Shown piece by piece: positions 7,299 through 18,043 of a DNA stretch of 64,000 nt; position 1 is the stretch's first letter; each line of letters begins with the position of its first letter. Both the position numbers and the translations under genes were made by a program. Under the pieces are notes generated by a model. It was not told the origin of the DNA and searched no databases. It worked only from the letters and a program-made list of their open reading frames with translations. This stretch comes from Prevotella dentasini JCM 15908 (GTDB taxonomy: Bacteria > Bacteroidota > Bacteroidia > Bacteroidales > Bacteroidaceae). The stretch is taken from contig NZ_BAKG01000006.1 of assembly GCF_000614065.1 (NCBI RefSeq), forward strand, positions 78,338 to 142,337, given 5' to 3'.

Positions 7299-8957
7299 AT
7301 GAACTGGATAAACGGACTATTCAACATCCCCTCGGCATTGCAGGCAGTCGTTATCCTGTCGCTGATATGCGCCATCGGGCTTACTCTGGGCAAGATACGT
7401 CTGGGCGGAATATCGCTCGGCATCGCTTCGTCTTCTTCTTCGGCATTGCGTGGGCAGCTTCGGGTTGCAGATAGACCACCAGATGCTCACCTACTGCGAG
7501 ACGTTCGGCTGGTGCTCTTCGTTTATACGCTCGGACTGCACGTAGGGCCCAACTTCTTCGGCTCGTTCCGGCAGGAGGGCACCATGTTCAATCTGTGGTC
7601 GCTTGGGGTGATACTCGTCGGAACGGCAATGGCGGTGGCCCTCACCTATATCATGGGAATACCCATGTCGGCCATGGTGGGCATACTCTGCGGGGCGACA
7701 ACCAATACCCCTGCCCTCGGTGCGGCGGAGCAGGCACTGGCCCATGTCGGCAACAGCGGGGGAGAAGCCGCCCTCGCCACTGCCGTTACCTATCCGCTCG
7801 GAGTGGTCGGGGTCATCTTCGCCATGATATTCATCCGTAAGTTTTTCGTCCGCCCTGCCGACTTGGAACTGCGCCACGACGCTGAGGAAGACTATACATA
7901 CATAGGGCAGTTTGTCGTCGTCAACCCCGCCTTGGTGGGCAAGACGGTGGCAGAGATAGTGCAGGGAACCCACCTGAAGTTCATCATCTCGCGAATCTGG
8001 CGCAACAAGGAAGTGCTTGTCCCCAAGGGAGAAACCGTTCTGAAAGAGAACGATAACCTGCTCGTCATCACCAACAAGGATGAGGCAGCCGGCATGGAGA
8101 TACTTTTCGGCAAGCAGGTAACGCGCGACTGGAACAAGGAACAGATAGACTGGAACCACATCGACTCCCATCTGGAGAGCCGGATTATCGTGCTCTCCAA
8201 GCCGGGACTGAACGGGAAGAGGCTCGGACAGCTCCATCTGCGCGACATGTACGGCGTCAACGTCAGCCGTGTGCTGCGCGGCGACATCAAGCTGTTGGCT
8301 ACCGAGCGGCTCGTCCTGCGGTACGGAGACCGCCTGACCATCATCGGCAAGCCCGGAGCAATAGACCATGCCGAGCACTATCTGGGCAATTCGGTCAAGA
8401 CGCTCAACGAGCCGAACATCAGCAGCATCTTCCTCGGCATGATGCTCGGGCTTGCACTGGGGACGATTCCGCTCTCACTGCCCGGCATGGATGCCCCTAT
8501 CCGCCTCGGAATAGCAGGAGGCCCCATTATGATGGGTATTATCGTGGGTGCCTTCGGGCCGCGCCTGCACATCGTTTCCTACACTACGCGCAGTGCGTCG
8601 CTGATGCTCCGCAAGCTCGGACTGGCACTCTATCTTGCCTGCCTCGGCCTCGACGCAGGCAAGGACTTCCTCTCTACCGTCATCCGTCCCGAGGGATTGC
8701 TCTGGGTGGGGGCAGGTTTCCTGCTCACGGTAGTGCCGATTGTCATTGTAGGCATCGTAGCCCTGCGCACGAGGAAGTTCGATTTCGGCACCGTCTGTGG
8801 TATTCTCTGCGGCTCAATGGCCAACCCCATGGCACTGGGATACGCCAACGACACCCTGAAAGGGGAGACGGGCAACATCAGCTATGCCGCCGTCTATCCG
8901 CTGGGCATGTTCATCCGCGTCATCATAGCGCAGGTGCTGGTCATGTTTTTCGTATAG
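7299..8957 (+). CDS. YidE/AspT-family transporter with RCK_C domains (three deletions)
   Basis: A membrane protein of about 550 residues. It has two membrane domains (for example FVYTLGLHVGPNFF and the C-terminal GTVCGILCGSMANPMALGY) flanking two TrkA_C/RCK_C domains (VGKTVAEIVQGTHLKFIISR and NGKRLGQLHLRDMYGVNVSR). This is the AspT/YidE 'duplication' architecture of aspartate-alanine exchange relatives. Between 7425 and 7510 the visible frame reads nonsense. Three single-base losses (GCC to GC at about 7425 and 7448, GGCC to GGC at about 7508) cancel in frame. Restoring them gives FVFFFGIAVGSFGL and TYCETFGLVLF. It probably exports or exchanges a small anion; the substrate is unknown. Confidence 0.85.
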   Translation: MNWINGLFNIPSALQAVVILSLICAIGLTLGKIRLGGISLGIASSSSSALRGQLRVADRPPDAHLLRDVRLVLFVYTLGLHVGPNFFGSFRQEGTMFNLWSLGVILVGTAMAVALTYIMGIPMSAMVGILCGATTNTPALGAAEQALAHVGNSGGEAALATAVTYPLGVVGVIFAMIFIRKFFVRPADLELRHDAEEDYTYIGQFVVVNPALVGKTVAEIVQGTHLKFIISRIWRNKEVLVPKGETVLKENDNLLVITNKDEAAGMEILFGKQVTRDWNKEQIDWNHIDSHLESRIIVLSKPGLNGKRLGQLHLRDMYGVNVSRVLRGDIKLLATERLVLRYGDRLTIIGKPGAIDHAEHYLGNSVKTLNEPNISSIFLGMMLGLALGTIPLSLPGMDAPIRLGIAGGPIMMGIIVGAFGPRLHIVSYTTRSASLMLRKLGLALYLACLGLDAGKDFLSTVIRPEGLLWVGAGFLLTVVPIVIVGIVALRTRKFDFGTVCGILCGSMANPMALGYANDTLKGETGNISYAAVYPLGMFIRVIIAQVLVMFFV

Positions 8958-9014
8958 CCGGCAGCGGGGGAAGTGCTTCCACAAGGTAGCATCGTCCCCT
9001 GCCGGCTATACGAA
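8949..9014 (+). terminator. Long-stem hairpin overlapping the transporter stop
   Basis: A perfect 16-bp inverted repeat (8949-8964 and 8999-9014) with a 34-nt loop starts at the stop codon of the transporter gene. It is probably a terminator or an mRNA 3'-end stabiliser, although no T-run follows. Confidence 0.55.
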
Positions 9015-9091
9015 ATAGGGGTAAAAATGGTATTAATTGGTGGCTTTGACCATAAAAATAGCAATTTATCTGTATTTTTTCTCTTCTTTTT

Positions 9092-9122
9092 ATTGTCGTC
9101 TTCCTATAATTTTGTATATTTG
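9092..9122 (+). promoter_or_regulatory. Promoter of the Omp28-like gene
   Basis: ATTG at 9092-9095, a 19-bp spacer and TATATTTG at 9115-9122. The leader to the ATG is short, about 30 nt. Confidence 0.65.
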
Positions 9123-9156
9123 TGCGCAATATTGTTATTCATTAAAAATAATCCCC

Positions 9157-11142
9157 ATGATTAGAAAATTACTTCTTTTGACTTTCGCGGCAACATTGGG
9201 ACTCACTGCCAATGCACAGGTAGGGAATATCCATCGCGACCCAAGTACACAGAGTTTCGTGCAGAACTACACCCAGAGAAATGCTCCGGCAGCTGTCAAT
9301 AAGCTCGAGGCGGCAGAGAATCAGGTTTGGTGGAGTCCCGTCTACAACGGTGAAGGACAGCGCAGTGCACTCGGAACCCAGACAGCAGAAACCATCGATC
9401 AGGCTATATTCGTTCCCGGTGGCAATCCCGTACTGGCAGGAAACACCATCAAGGCCGTAAGAATCTACTTCCGTTCCAAGAAAAATCTGAAAGACCTTAA
9501 GGTATGGCTGTCAAAGAAGCTCCCTGCAAAGGTTGCAGATGCTGACTATAGCCAGGCCGTCGATATGGCGAAAATCAGTGCCGGAGACCTGAAGCAGGGA
9601 TATTGCGGAACTGCCAACGACATAGAGCTGACTACTCCTTACTCCGTGGGTACGGAAGGCGTGTATATCGGCTATAGCTATACCGTTACTGCACTTTCGG
9701 AAGATGGCGACAAGTTTCCTATTGTTACTACCTATGATGGAGGTAACAATATTACGGCAGAAAATGGTCTTTTGCTCAGAACATCGGCTAATGTGAAGGA
9801 CTGGACCGACTGCAAGGGACAGACTTATGGCAACCTCGCCATCATGGTTCTCGCAGAAGGTACGTTCACGCAGAACGCTCTGACTCCTCAGTCGGTTGTA
9901 AGCCCGACGGTAGGTTTGGGTGGCACCATTGACACCAAGTTCACTTTGGCTAACGGCGGTAGCGCAGGCGTCAGCGACTTTGACTATACCATCACCTCTG
10001 ACGGTGTTGCAGGCGAGGAGAAGCACGTGAAGCTGAACGAGAAGTTTACCAAGTTCGGTGGTACATTCGAGGTCATCATCAAGCTCAATGCCGACGAGCA
10101 GGTGGGCGTAAAGGAGAAGATTCTCACCATTACCAAGGTAAACGGTGTGAAGAACGAGACAACTCAAAATAGTCTTAAGTTCAACCTTACCACTCTTAAG
10201 AAGCTCGTTAAGCGTGGTGTTGTCGTAGAAGAATTTACCGGAACGGGCTGTGGTTGGTGTCCACGTGGCCTTGTCGGTATGGAGAAGATGCGCAAGAAGT
10301 TCGGCGACAGCTTTGTGGGTGTAGGTATTCACCAGTACAACAGCAACGACGCTATGTACTTTAACTCATACGCTACTATTGGTTTCAAAGGTGCCCCAAG
10401 CTGTATCATTGACCGTAAAGGCGATACAATAGATCCCTATTATGGCACTGGCGACGATATTTGCATTGACTTCCAGAAGGCTCTTGAACGTGCTGCCAAA
10501 GTAGGAGTAGAAGTTAAGGGAGAATACAATGAAGACTACACGAAGGTTACTGCTACTGCGACCGTCGATCCGTTGGTTAATGGCAAGTACACCATTGCCT
10601 ACGCTCTTATCGTCGACGGCATTACTGGAACGACATCTGCATGGAAGCAGGCCAACTACTATGCTTCTCAGGTTTCTGCCGATCAACTTCCGGAGGACCT
10701 GCAGCAGTTTGGTAAAGGTGGCTCAAAGGGAACCAGCACGATTGTCTGGAACTTTGACGACGTACTCATTGGAAGCTCTTACAGCACATCGCACGTAAAT
10801 CAGGCAAGCATCGAAGACCTCGTAGAGGGCAAAGTTGTTACCAATACCTACATGCTTGAGATGCCTAAGAGAAACGCCATGAAGAAGGCTATCGAAACAG
10901 CAGGCTACGACAAGGTGGCTGTCATTGCAATGATTATCAACCCTGACGGTAGCATAGAAAATGCTGCAAAGAGCTATCTCTCTGCATCAGCCGGAATCGA
11001 CGGCGTTTCAGAGAATAAGAGCGTTGAACTGAAGGAAGTAGCCCGCTACACCGTTGACGGTCGTCGCATCAGTGCTCCGCAGCGCGGTCTGAACATCGTT
11101 AAGATGTCTGATGGCTCTACCGTTAAGGTTATGGTTAAGTAA
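9157..11142 (+). CDS. Omp28-like exported protein with thioredoxin-like CxxC and sorting-type C-terminus
   Basis: A 661-residue exported protein. The ATG at 9157 gives a clean signal peptide (MIRKLLLLTFAATLGLTANAQ); a longer in-frame extension upstream overlaps the promoter and is not used. The middle holds VVVEEFTGTGCGWCPRG (CGWC at residues 365-368), the signature of Omp28-related outer membrane proteins with a thioredoxin-like fold. The C-terminus (ARYTVDGRRISAPQRGLNI, then VKVMVK) is a pattern common on Prevotella secreted proteins and looks like a type IX secretion sorting tail. AT content is higher than in its neighbours. It probably sits on the surface; its function is unknown. Confidence 0.78.
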   Translation: MIRKLLLLTFAATLGLTANAQVGNIHRDPSTQSFVQNYTQRNAPAAVNKLEAAENQVWWSPVYNGEGQRSALGTQTAETIDQAIFVPGGNPVLAGNTIKAVRIYFRSKKNLKDLKVWLSKKLPAKVADADYSQAVDMAKISAGDLKQGYCGTANDIELTTPYSVGTEGVYIGYSYTVTALSEDGDKFPIVTTYDGGNNITAENGLLLRTSANVKDWTDCKGQTYGNLAIMVLAEGTFTQNALTPQSVVSPTVGLGGTIDTKFTLANGGSAGVSDFDYTITSDGVAGEEKHVKLNEKFTKFGGTFEVIIKLNADEQVGVKEKILTITKVNGVKNETTQNSLKFNLTTLKKLVKRGVVVEEFTGTGCGWCPRGLVGMEKMRKKFGDSFVGVGIHQYNSNDAMYFNSYATIGFKGAPSCIIDRKGDTIDPYYGTGDDICIDFQKALERAAKVGVEVKGEYNEDYTKVTATATVDPLVNGKYTIAYALIVDGITGTTSAWKQANYYASQVSADQLPEDLQQFGKGGSKGTSTIVWNFDDVLIGSSYSTSHVNQASIEDLVEGKVVTNTYMLEMPKRNAMKKAIETAGYDKVAVIAMIINPDGSIENAAKSYLSASAGIDGVSENKSVELKEVARYTVDGRRISAPQRGLNIVKMSDGSTVKVMVK

Positions 11143-11189
11143 AAACGAAACTCAGCGGCATCCGCGTGGTGCTGATAGATAAAGGGAGA

Positions 11190-11225
11190 AGCCCCGGCCG
11201 AGGATTGACTTGGCCGGGGCTTTTT
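11190..11225 (+). terminator. Intrinsic terminator after the Omp28-like gene
   Basis: A 10-bp GC stem (11190-11199 and 11212-11221, AGCCCCGGCC and its complement) is followed by a T-run. Confidence 0.88.
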
Positions 11226-11292
11226 GTCGGTTGTCGCTTGCCGGTGAAACGTCTGCTGTCCGGCAAAGAAATGCTCGCTATTTGCCGGTGAA

Positions 11293-11354
11293 ATGAAAGT
11301 GCCGTTCCGGCCCTGCGAAAGGGGCACTTTGACACTGCGAAAACGGCACTTTCG
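11293..11354. repeat. 22-bp-period palindromic module array, copy B (3 modules)
   Basis: Three modules of the GAAAGTGCCGYTTTCG type with 5- and 6-bp spacers. The array lies between a terminator and the miaB promoter. Confidence 0.75.
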
Positions 11355-11462
11355 ATTTGCCGCTAAGGCTTGGCTGTTTCTTGCCTGAAAAGGGGCAGCT
11401 GACCGGCAGCATCCAATGGGTCCGCCATTTGGCGCGTTTTCGGCAAAAGAACGGTCGCTAAC

Positions 11463-11493
11463 TTGTGGGGATGGGAACATTTTCTTACCTTTG
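11463..11493 (+). promoter_or_regulatory. Promoter of miaB
   Basis: TACCTTTG at 11486-11493 with a TTG element 20 bp upstream. The ATG follows 25 nt later. Confidence 0.6.
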
Positions 11494-11517
11494 CACGTCA
11501 ACATTATAAGGAAAAGA

Positions 11518-12827
11518 ATGAAGAAGCTCTATATTGAGACCTACGGATGCCAGATGAATGTGGCCGACTCCGAGGTCGTTGCCTCGGTGATGAAGATGGC
11601 TGGATACGACGTCTGCGAGAATGAGGATGAGGCAGATGCCATTTTCCTCAACACCTGTTCGATTCGCGAAAATGCAGAGAACAAGATTTACAACCGTCTT
11701 GAGACGCTCCACGCAGAGCAGAAGAAAGGCCGACGGCTCATCCTCGGCGTACTCGGGTGTATGGCAGAGCGCGTGCGCGAGGACCTTATCGAGAACCACT
11801 ACGCGAACCTTGTATGTGGCCCCGACTCGTACCTGAACCTGCCGGACATGATTGCCCAGTGTGAGAACGGAAACAATGCACTCAACATAGAGCTGTCTAC
11901 GACCGAGACCTACCGCAGCGTCGTTCCCCAGCGCATCGGAGGCAACCGCGTGTCGGGCTTTGTCAGCATCATGCGCGGGTGCAACAACTTCTGCCATTAC
12001 TGCATCGTGCCCTTTACGCGGGGCCGCGAACGCTCGCGCGACGTGGAGAGCATCCTCTCCGAGGTGAACGACTTGCACGGCAAGGGCTTCAGGGAGGTTA
12101 CGCTGCTCGGGCAGAACGTCAACTCCTACGGGCTGTTGCCGAACGGCAGGCGTCCCGAGGGCGGCACGTCGTTTGCCCAGCTGCTGCGCAAGGTGGCGCA
12201 GAGCGTGCCCGACATGCGTGTCCGTTTCACGACGTCGAACCCCGAGGATATGTCGGATGACATCATTGAAGCCGTCGCCGCCGAGCCTAATCTCTGCCAC
12301 CATATCCACTTTCCGGTACAGAGCGGAAGCAACGACGTGCTCCGGATGATGAACCGCAAGTACACCCGCGAGGATTATATGAATAAGGTAGCTACTATCC
12401 GCCGCCTCATTCCCGACTGCGGTCTGACCACCGACATCTTCGTCGGCTATCACGACGAGAGCGAGGAGGATTTCCAGCAGACGCTCTCCCTTGTCCGGGA
12501 AGTAGGGTTCGACTCCGCCTTCATGTTCAAATACTCCGAGCGTCCGGGCACATACGCTGCCAAGCACCTGCCCGACAACGTTCCCGAAGAGGAGAAAATA
12601 CGCCGCCTGAACGAGCTGATTCGTCTTCAGACCGAGATTTCTGCCGAGCGCAACAAGGCCGATATAGGCAAGGAGTTCGATATTCTCATAGAGCGGTTCG
12701 GCAAGCGCAGCGCGAGCAGCTGATGGGCCGGACGCAGCAGAACAAGGCCGTGGTCATACCGAAAGGCAGGCACCACATCGGCGAGACCGTCCGTGTGTGC
12801 ATCACCGGGGCCACCTCGCAACGCTGA
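11518..12827 (+). CDS. miaB: tRNA-2-methylthio-N6-dimethylallyladenosine synthase (one deletion)
   Basis: A methylthiotransferase that adds the 2-methylthio group to i6A37 of tRNAs. The UPF0004 domain at the N-terminus starts MKKLYIETYGCQMNVADSEV and holds three Cys for one 4Fe-4S cluster (YGCQMN, NTCSIRE, GCMAER). The radical SAM motif CNNFCHYC follows near residue 160, then the TRAM domain. The frame breaks at about 12710. Restoring one C (AGCCGCGAG) gives KRSREQLMGRTQQNKAVVIP and a TRAM domain ending in GATSQR at the stop at 12825, about 436 residues in all. It has its own promoter and probably stands alone. Confidence 0.93.
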
Positions 12828-12960
12828 TAGCGAGGAGGCCGTTTGTATTTAATGTTTGAGGATTCGGATTTTGGGTGATAGTCGTTATCGTCGTGTGAAG
12901 CCCTTATGCCCGTTGTTTTAAGATGAACAGGCCATGAAGAGCAATAAAACCGACAAATCC

Positions 12961-12991
12961 TTGGTGGTTTTCCTTTTTAATGCTATATTTG
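12961..12991 (+). promoter_or_regulatory. Promoter of the ABC exporter gene
   Basis: TATATTTG at 12984-12991, with TTGG at 12961-12964 about 19 bp upstream. The leader is about 115 nt. Confidence 0.5.
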
Positions 12992-13107
12992 CGGAATAGA
13001 AAAAAAAAGAAAGGGCATATAATGTCTACGATAAACTTAATTGGGTGAAACGGAATGGAAGGAAGGACCGCCTAACTTAGGCCGAAAAGGATAAGCAGAT
13101 AAGACGT

Positions 13108-14966
13108 ATGAAGGAATTTATTCAGGTTTTGCGCAGGTTTGTTCCGCCCTACAAGAAGTATCTTGTACTGGCGGTAGTGTTCAATGTGATATCGGCGGTG
13201 CTGAATATCTTCTCCTTTGCCACGCTTATCCCGATGCTCCAAATCCTCTTCAAGGTAGATGCAGGGACAGGTGCCACCCACGTGATGGCGTGGAGCGAAG
13301 GGTCGTTGAAGGAGGTTTTGTCCAACAATGCCGACTATTATACGCAGATATATATTACCAGTTGGGGGCCGACCACGCTGCTGCTGGTTATCGGCCTCGG
13401 TCTGGCCTTTATGACATTCCTCAAGACTGGTGCCTATTTTCTTTCCTCGGCATTTGTCATTCCCATCCGAACGGGCGTGGTAAGAGACATCCGCAATCAG
13501 CTCTATGAGAAGATTACGTCCCTTTCTCTGGGCTTTTTCAGCGAGGAACGGAAGGGAGACATCATTGCCAGAATGAGCGGAGACGTGCAGGAAATAGACA
13601 ATTCCATCATGTCGTCCATCGACATGCTCTTCAAGAATCCGGTACTCATAGTCATTTATTTTTCCACTTTGCTGTTCATTTCGTGGCAGCTTACCCTCTT
13701 CACCCTCATATTCGTGCCCGTCTTCGGATGGTTTATGGGGCTGGTGGGACGCAGGTTAAAGCAGAACAGCATCACCGCCCAAGGACTTTGGAGCGACACC
13801 ATGAGTCAGGTGGAGGAAACACTTGGCGGACTGAGAGTAATCAAGCGTTCTGTGCCGAGGAGATTATGAACAGGCGGTTTGACAAGGTCAACTCGCAATA
13901 CCGCGACGATATAATGCGCGTCAGCATACGCCAGCAGCTCGCCCACCCCATGAGCGAGTTTCTCGGTACGGTGATGATAGTCGTTGTCCTTTGGTTTGGC
14001 GGAACGCTTGTCTTGGGACAATACCCCGTCATCAGCGGTCCCACCTTCATATACTACCTTGTTATACTCTACAGCATCATCAATCCGCTGAAAGAGTTCT
14101 CCCGTGCGAGCTACAATATCCCCAAGGGACTGGCCTCGATGGAGCGCGTCGACAAAATTCTCAAGGCCGAGGTAGAGATACAGGAGCCTGACCAGCCGGT
14201 TCGTCTTGACACTTTCGAGCATCAGATAGAGTTCCGTCACGTCAGCTTTGCATACAAAGACGAGAAAGATAAGGACGGAAAGACCATGCTCCACTGGGTA
14301 TTGAAGGACATCAACCTCACTATACCGAAGGGCAAGACGGTCGCCTTGGTCGGTCAGAGCGGCTCGGGAAAGTCTACACTGCTCGACCTCATTCCGCGAT
14401 ACTACGACGTTCAGGAGGGGGAAATCCTCATCGACGGCATCAACGTGAAGGATTTGGGCGTCCACAACCTGCGGCAGCTCATCGGAAACGTCAATCAGGA
14501 GGCGATATTGTTCAACGACAGCTTCCGGAACAACATCTCTTTCGGTTCGACAGCGACCGATTCGGCGATTGAGGATGCTGCGCGCATCGCCAACGCACAC
14601 GACTTCATCATGCAGAGCGAGAACGGCTACGGGACGAACATCGGCGACCGGGGCGGCCGTCTCTCCGGGGGGCAGCGTCAGCGCGTCAGCATTGCCCGCG
14701 CCATACTGAAGAATCCGCCCATCCTCATCCTTGACGAGGCGACGTCGGCACTCGATACCGAGAGCGAGAGACTGGTTCAGGACGCCCTCTACAAGCTGAT
14801 GAAGACCCGCACGACCATTGCCGTGGCCCACCGGCTGTCCACCATCAAGAACTCCGACGAGATATGCGTCATGCACGAGGGAGAGATTGTGGAGCGCGGA
14901 ACACACGACGAGCTTATGGCAATGGACGGCTACTACAGGAAGCTGCACGACATGCAGGAGATATAG
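13108..14966 (+). CDS. ABC exporter, MsbA-like half-transporter (one deletion)
   Basis: A fused membrane-ATPase half-transporter of about 619 residues. Six membrane helices fill the first 320 residues (type-I exporter fold). The nucleotide-binding domain follows, with Walker A GQSGSGKST, signature LSGGQRQR, Walker B ILILDEATSALD and the switch His in VAHRLST. The frame breaks at about 13845. Restoring one G (AAGGCG) gives RVIKAFCAEEIMNRRF, the usual intracellular-loop sequence. An LTA-synthase-like gene and an LpxL-like acyltransferase gene follow closely on the same strand, so a lipid or lipid-linked envelope substrate is likely. This could be MsbA itself, but Bacteroidota carry several paralogues. 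Confidence 0.88.
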
Positions 14967-14988
14967 TAGGATAAGTTTTAATATTTGA

Positions 14989-17009
14989 ATGAGACGCTTA
15001 CTGAAGTCTACATTTGCCTCGCCCATAGCCCTGATACTTAACTTGGCGATGGCGTATGCCATTTTTCTTGTGGCGCGACTGGCTTATTTTTTCGTCAACT
15101 ACAGCTATTTCGCTGACGGACTGACGGCTTCTTCCCTTTCCGCATGGGTACGGGGAAGTCTGCTTTTCGATACTTCCGCCATTCTCTATACCCACATTCC
15201 CTATATCGTGATGATGCTTCTGCCCCTCTGGCTGAAGGAAAACCGCGGTTATCATAGGGTCTGCAAGTGGCTGTTTGTGGTGGTCAATGCCGCTTCTCTG
15301 GCCATAAATCTTGCCGATTCGGTCTATTTCCCCTTCACGCTGCGGCGTACCACCACGAGCGTGTTCCGTGAATTTGACAACGAGAACAACATTTCCGGCA
15401 TCCTGCTTCACAATGCCGTTACTCACTGGTACCTTCTTCTGCTCTTCTTCGTAATGGTCTGGCTGGCTTGGAAACTCTATGCCATGCCCCGGAACGACTA
15501 CCGCAGCTATGTCAGCGTGCGGAGCCGGTGGATGTATTCTGCCCGGCTCTTTGCCTGCCTTGCCGTTGCCGGCGTGCTCACCGTTGCCGGATGCCGTGGC
15601 GGCCTGCAGTCGGGCGTGCGTCCGATTACCATCAGCAACGCCAACCAGTACGTAGACCGGCCCACCGACTGCGCCTTGGTGCTCAACACGCCCTTTGCCC
15701 TTATCCGCACGATAGGTAAGTCAGACTTCACCGTTCCCGACTATTTCCCTTCTCTGGCAGCCTCTGCCCAAGTCTATACACCGTTCCATCAGCAGGAGTA
15801 TGCCGACTCTGCGGCGGCAGGAAAACCGCGGCCCAATAGGAAGAATATCGTCATACTGATAGTCGAAAGTTTCGGCCGGGAGTACATAGGCGGCTTCAAC
15901 AAGGACTTTTTCGGAGGCAAATACAAGGCTATACGCCTTATGTGGACAAGCTGATAGAGAAGAGCCTCGTCTACAGATACTCGTTCTGCAACGGCAGGAA
16001 GAGCATCGACGGCATGCCGTCCGTCCTGTGCGGTATTCCGCGCTTCGGCGAACCGTTCATCCTCACGCCTGCGTCGATGAACGACTATACGGGCATCCCG
16101 GGCCTGCTGAGCCGCTGGGGCTACCAGACTGCTTTCTTCCACGGTGCCAACCGCGGCTCGATGGGCTTCTTGGCATTTGCCAACAAGATAGGTTTCCAGA
16201 GCTATTACGGCCGTCAGGACTATGCTGCCGACCCGCGGTTTGGCGGCGACAAGGACTTCGATGGCAACTGGGGAATATGGGACGAGCCGTTCCTGCAATA
16301 CTATTGTACGAAGATGGGCGAGATGAAGCAGCCTTTTATGACCGCCCTCTTCACCGTTTCGAGCCACGACCCCTTCGTAGTCCCCGAGAAATACAGGAAT
16401 GTCTATAAGGAGGAAAACCTGCCCATACACAAGTGCATCCGCTATACGGACATGGCCATCGGCAAGTTTTTCGCCTCTGCGAGCAAGCAGAAATGGTTCA
16501 AGAACACCATTTTCGTGCTGACGAGCGACCACACCAACCAGAGCGACCACGAACAATACAAGACCGACATAGGCGGTTTCTGCTCGCCAATCATCATCTA
16601 CGACCCGTCGGGCGAGATTCAGCCGGGGCGCGTAGACGGCATTGCGCAGCAGACAGACATCATGCCGACGCTGCTGAACCACGTCGGCTATCCTGAGAAA
16701 TACCTCTCTTTCGGTTTCGACCTTCTCCGCACGCCTGCCCGGGAGACGTGGGCCGTGAACTATCTGAACGGCATCTACCAGTACGTCAAGTATGGCTACG
16801 TACTCCAGTGGGACGGAAAGAAGACACGCGCCGTCTACCGTCTGACTGACCTTCTGATGCAGCGGAACCTTGTCGGGCGTGTTCCCGAACAGGCAAAGAT
16901 GGAGCGCGAGCTGAAGGGAATCATCTACCAGTATATGTACCGTATGGTGCACGACCAGCTGCGTGCCGGTTCTCCGGCTGCCGCTGCCGGCCCGCGGGCA
17001 GGCAAGTAG
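14989..17009 (+). CDS. LTA synthase-family membrane sulfatase-fold enzyme (one deletion)
   Basis: The N-terminal half has about five membrane helices (LLKSTFASPIALILNLAMAY onward). The C-terminal half is a periplasmic alkaline-phosphatase/sulfatase domain. It has ILIVESFGREYIGGF for the first metal ligand, GRKSIDGMPSVLCGIP for the nucleophile loop (Ser where LtaS has Thr), FFHGANRGSMGF, and TSDHTNQS for the His/Asp metal ligands. The frame breaks at about 15927. Restoring one G (AAGGGC) gives KYKGYTPYVDKLIEKS and about 673 residues. Gram-negative members transfer phosphoglycerol or phosphoethanolamine to glycans or lipids. Neighbours suggest an envelope-decorating role, but the substrate is unknown. 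Confidence 0.82.
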
Positions 17010-17086
17010 CCCCCGGCAGACAGTCAGACCTGCCGGAAAGGGCTGACGGGCTGCCCGTAAGCCGCCCACCATAACAACTCACAACA

Positions 17087-18043
17087 ATGAAGAAAGCGTT
17101 ATACCGTCTCCTCTACCTCTTTGCCTACGGCTTTTGGTACGTGGTTTCTCTCCTTCCCTTTTGGGTGCTCTACCTCATCTCCGATGCCCTCTACCTCGTT
17201 GCAGGAAGGCTCGTCAGATACCGCCATCGGGTGATATGGAACAACCTCAAGAGCAGTTTCCCCGAGAAGAGCGAGCAGGAACTCCTCGTCATTGAGCGTG
17301 GATTCTACCACTGGTTCTGCGATTACTTGGTCGAAACCATCAAGCTGATGACCATGAGCCGCCGGCAGCTGATGAAGCGGATGACCTTTACGGGAATGGA
17401 AGAGTTCAACCAAATCCTGTCCGAGGGGCAGTCTGTTGCCGTCTATCTCGGCCATTTGGGCAACTGGGAGTGGATAACGGCCCTGCCCTACTGGGCACCC
17501 GGCTCGCTCTGCTGCCAGCTCTACCATCCGTTGGAGAACGAATACTTCGACCGTCTCTTCAAGTTTGTGCGCGAACGGCAGGGTGCCCTCTGCATCCCGA
17601 TGCAGGAGTCGCTCCGCAAGATTATCCGGTTCTCGCGCGAAGGCAGGCCTCTCGTCGTCGGATATATCTCCGACCAGACCCCCTTCTGGTGGAACATACA
17701 CCACTGGGTGGACTTTCTCCACCACGATACGCCCGTGCTGACGGGTGCGGAGCGTATTGTGCGGCACACCGGGCAGGCGTTTGTCTACGGCGACGTTACC
17801 CGTGTCGGCCGCGGACACTACAACTGCGAGATGCGCGTCATCCACCGCGAGACCCGAGGATTGCCCGACTACGAGATAACAGACCTCTATTTCAAGGAGC
17901 TTGAGAAGTCTGTCCGCCGTCAGCCCGAAATCTATCTCTGGAGCCATAACCGCTGGAAGCGCACGCGCGAACGCTTCGACGAGTACTTCGAGGAAGTCGA
18001 CGGGAAGGTGCACCTGCGCGAGGGGAAGGAGATGATTTTCTAA
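17087..18043 (+). CDS. LpxL/HtrB-like lysophospholipid (lipid A) acyltransferase
   Basis: A 318-residue inner-membrane acyltransferase. An N-terminal membrane anchor (LLYLFAYGFWYVVSLLPFWV) is followed by the catalytic motif YLGHLGNWEW (H-x4-E, as in LpxL/LpxM) at about residue 124. Further family features are SDQTPFWW, and WSHNRWKRTRERF near the end. Such enzymes add a secondary acyl chain to lipid A or a related lipid using acyl-ACP. The ATG at 17087 follows the LTA-synthase-like gene by 77 bp, so the two are probably cotranscribed. Whether it acts on lipid A or on another lipid cannot be told here. Confidence 0.85.
   Translation: MKKALYRLLYLFAYGFWYVVSLLPFWVLYLISDALYLVAGRLVRYRHRVIWNNLKSSFPEKSEQELLVIERGFYHWFCDYLVETIKLMTMSRRQLMKRMTFTGMEEFNQILSEGQSVAVYLGHLGNWEWITALPYWAPGSLCCQLYHPLENEYFDRLFKFVRERQGALCIPMQESLRKIIRFSREGRPLVVGYISDQTPFWWNIHHWVDFLHHDTPVLTGAERIVRHTGQAFVYGDVTRVGRGHYNCEMRVIHRETRGLPDYEITDLYFKELEKSVRRQPEIYLWSHNRWKRTRERFDEYFEEVDGKVHLREGKEMIF

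Noticed and set aside
7425..7510. Divergent or chimeric segment in the YidE-type transporter
   Set aside because: The odd amino-acid stretch is fully explained by three nearby single-base losses that cancel in frame.
9037..9156. Longer start for the Omp28-like protein
   Set aside because: The extension overlaps the TATATTTG promoter and would bury the signal peptide.
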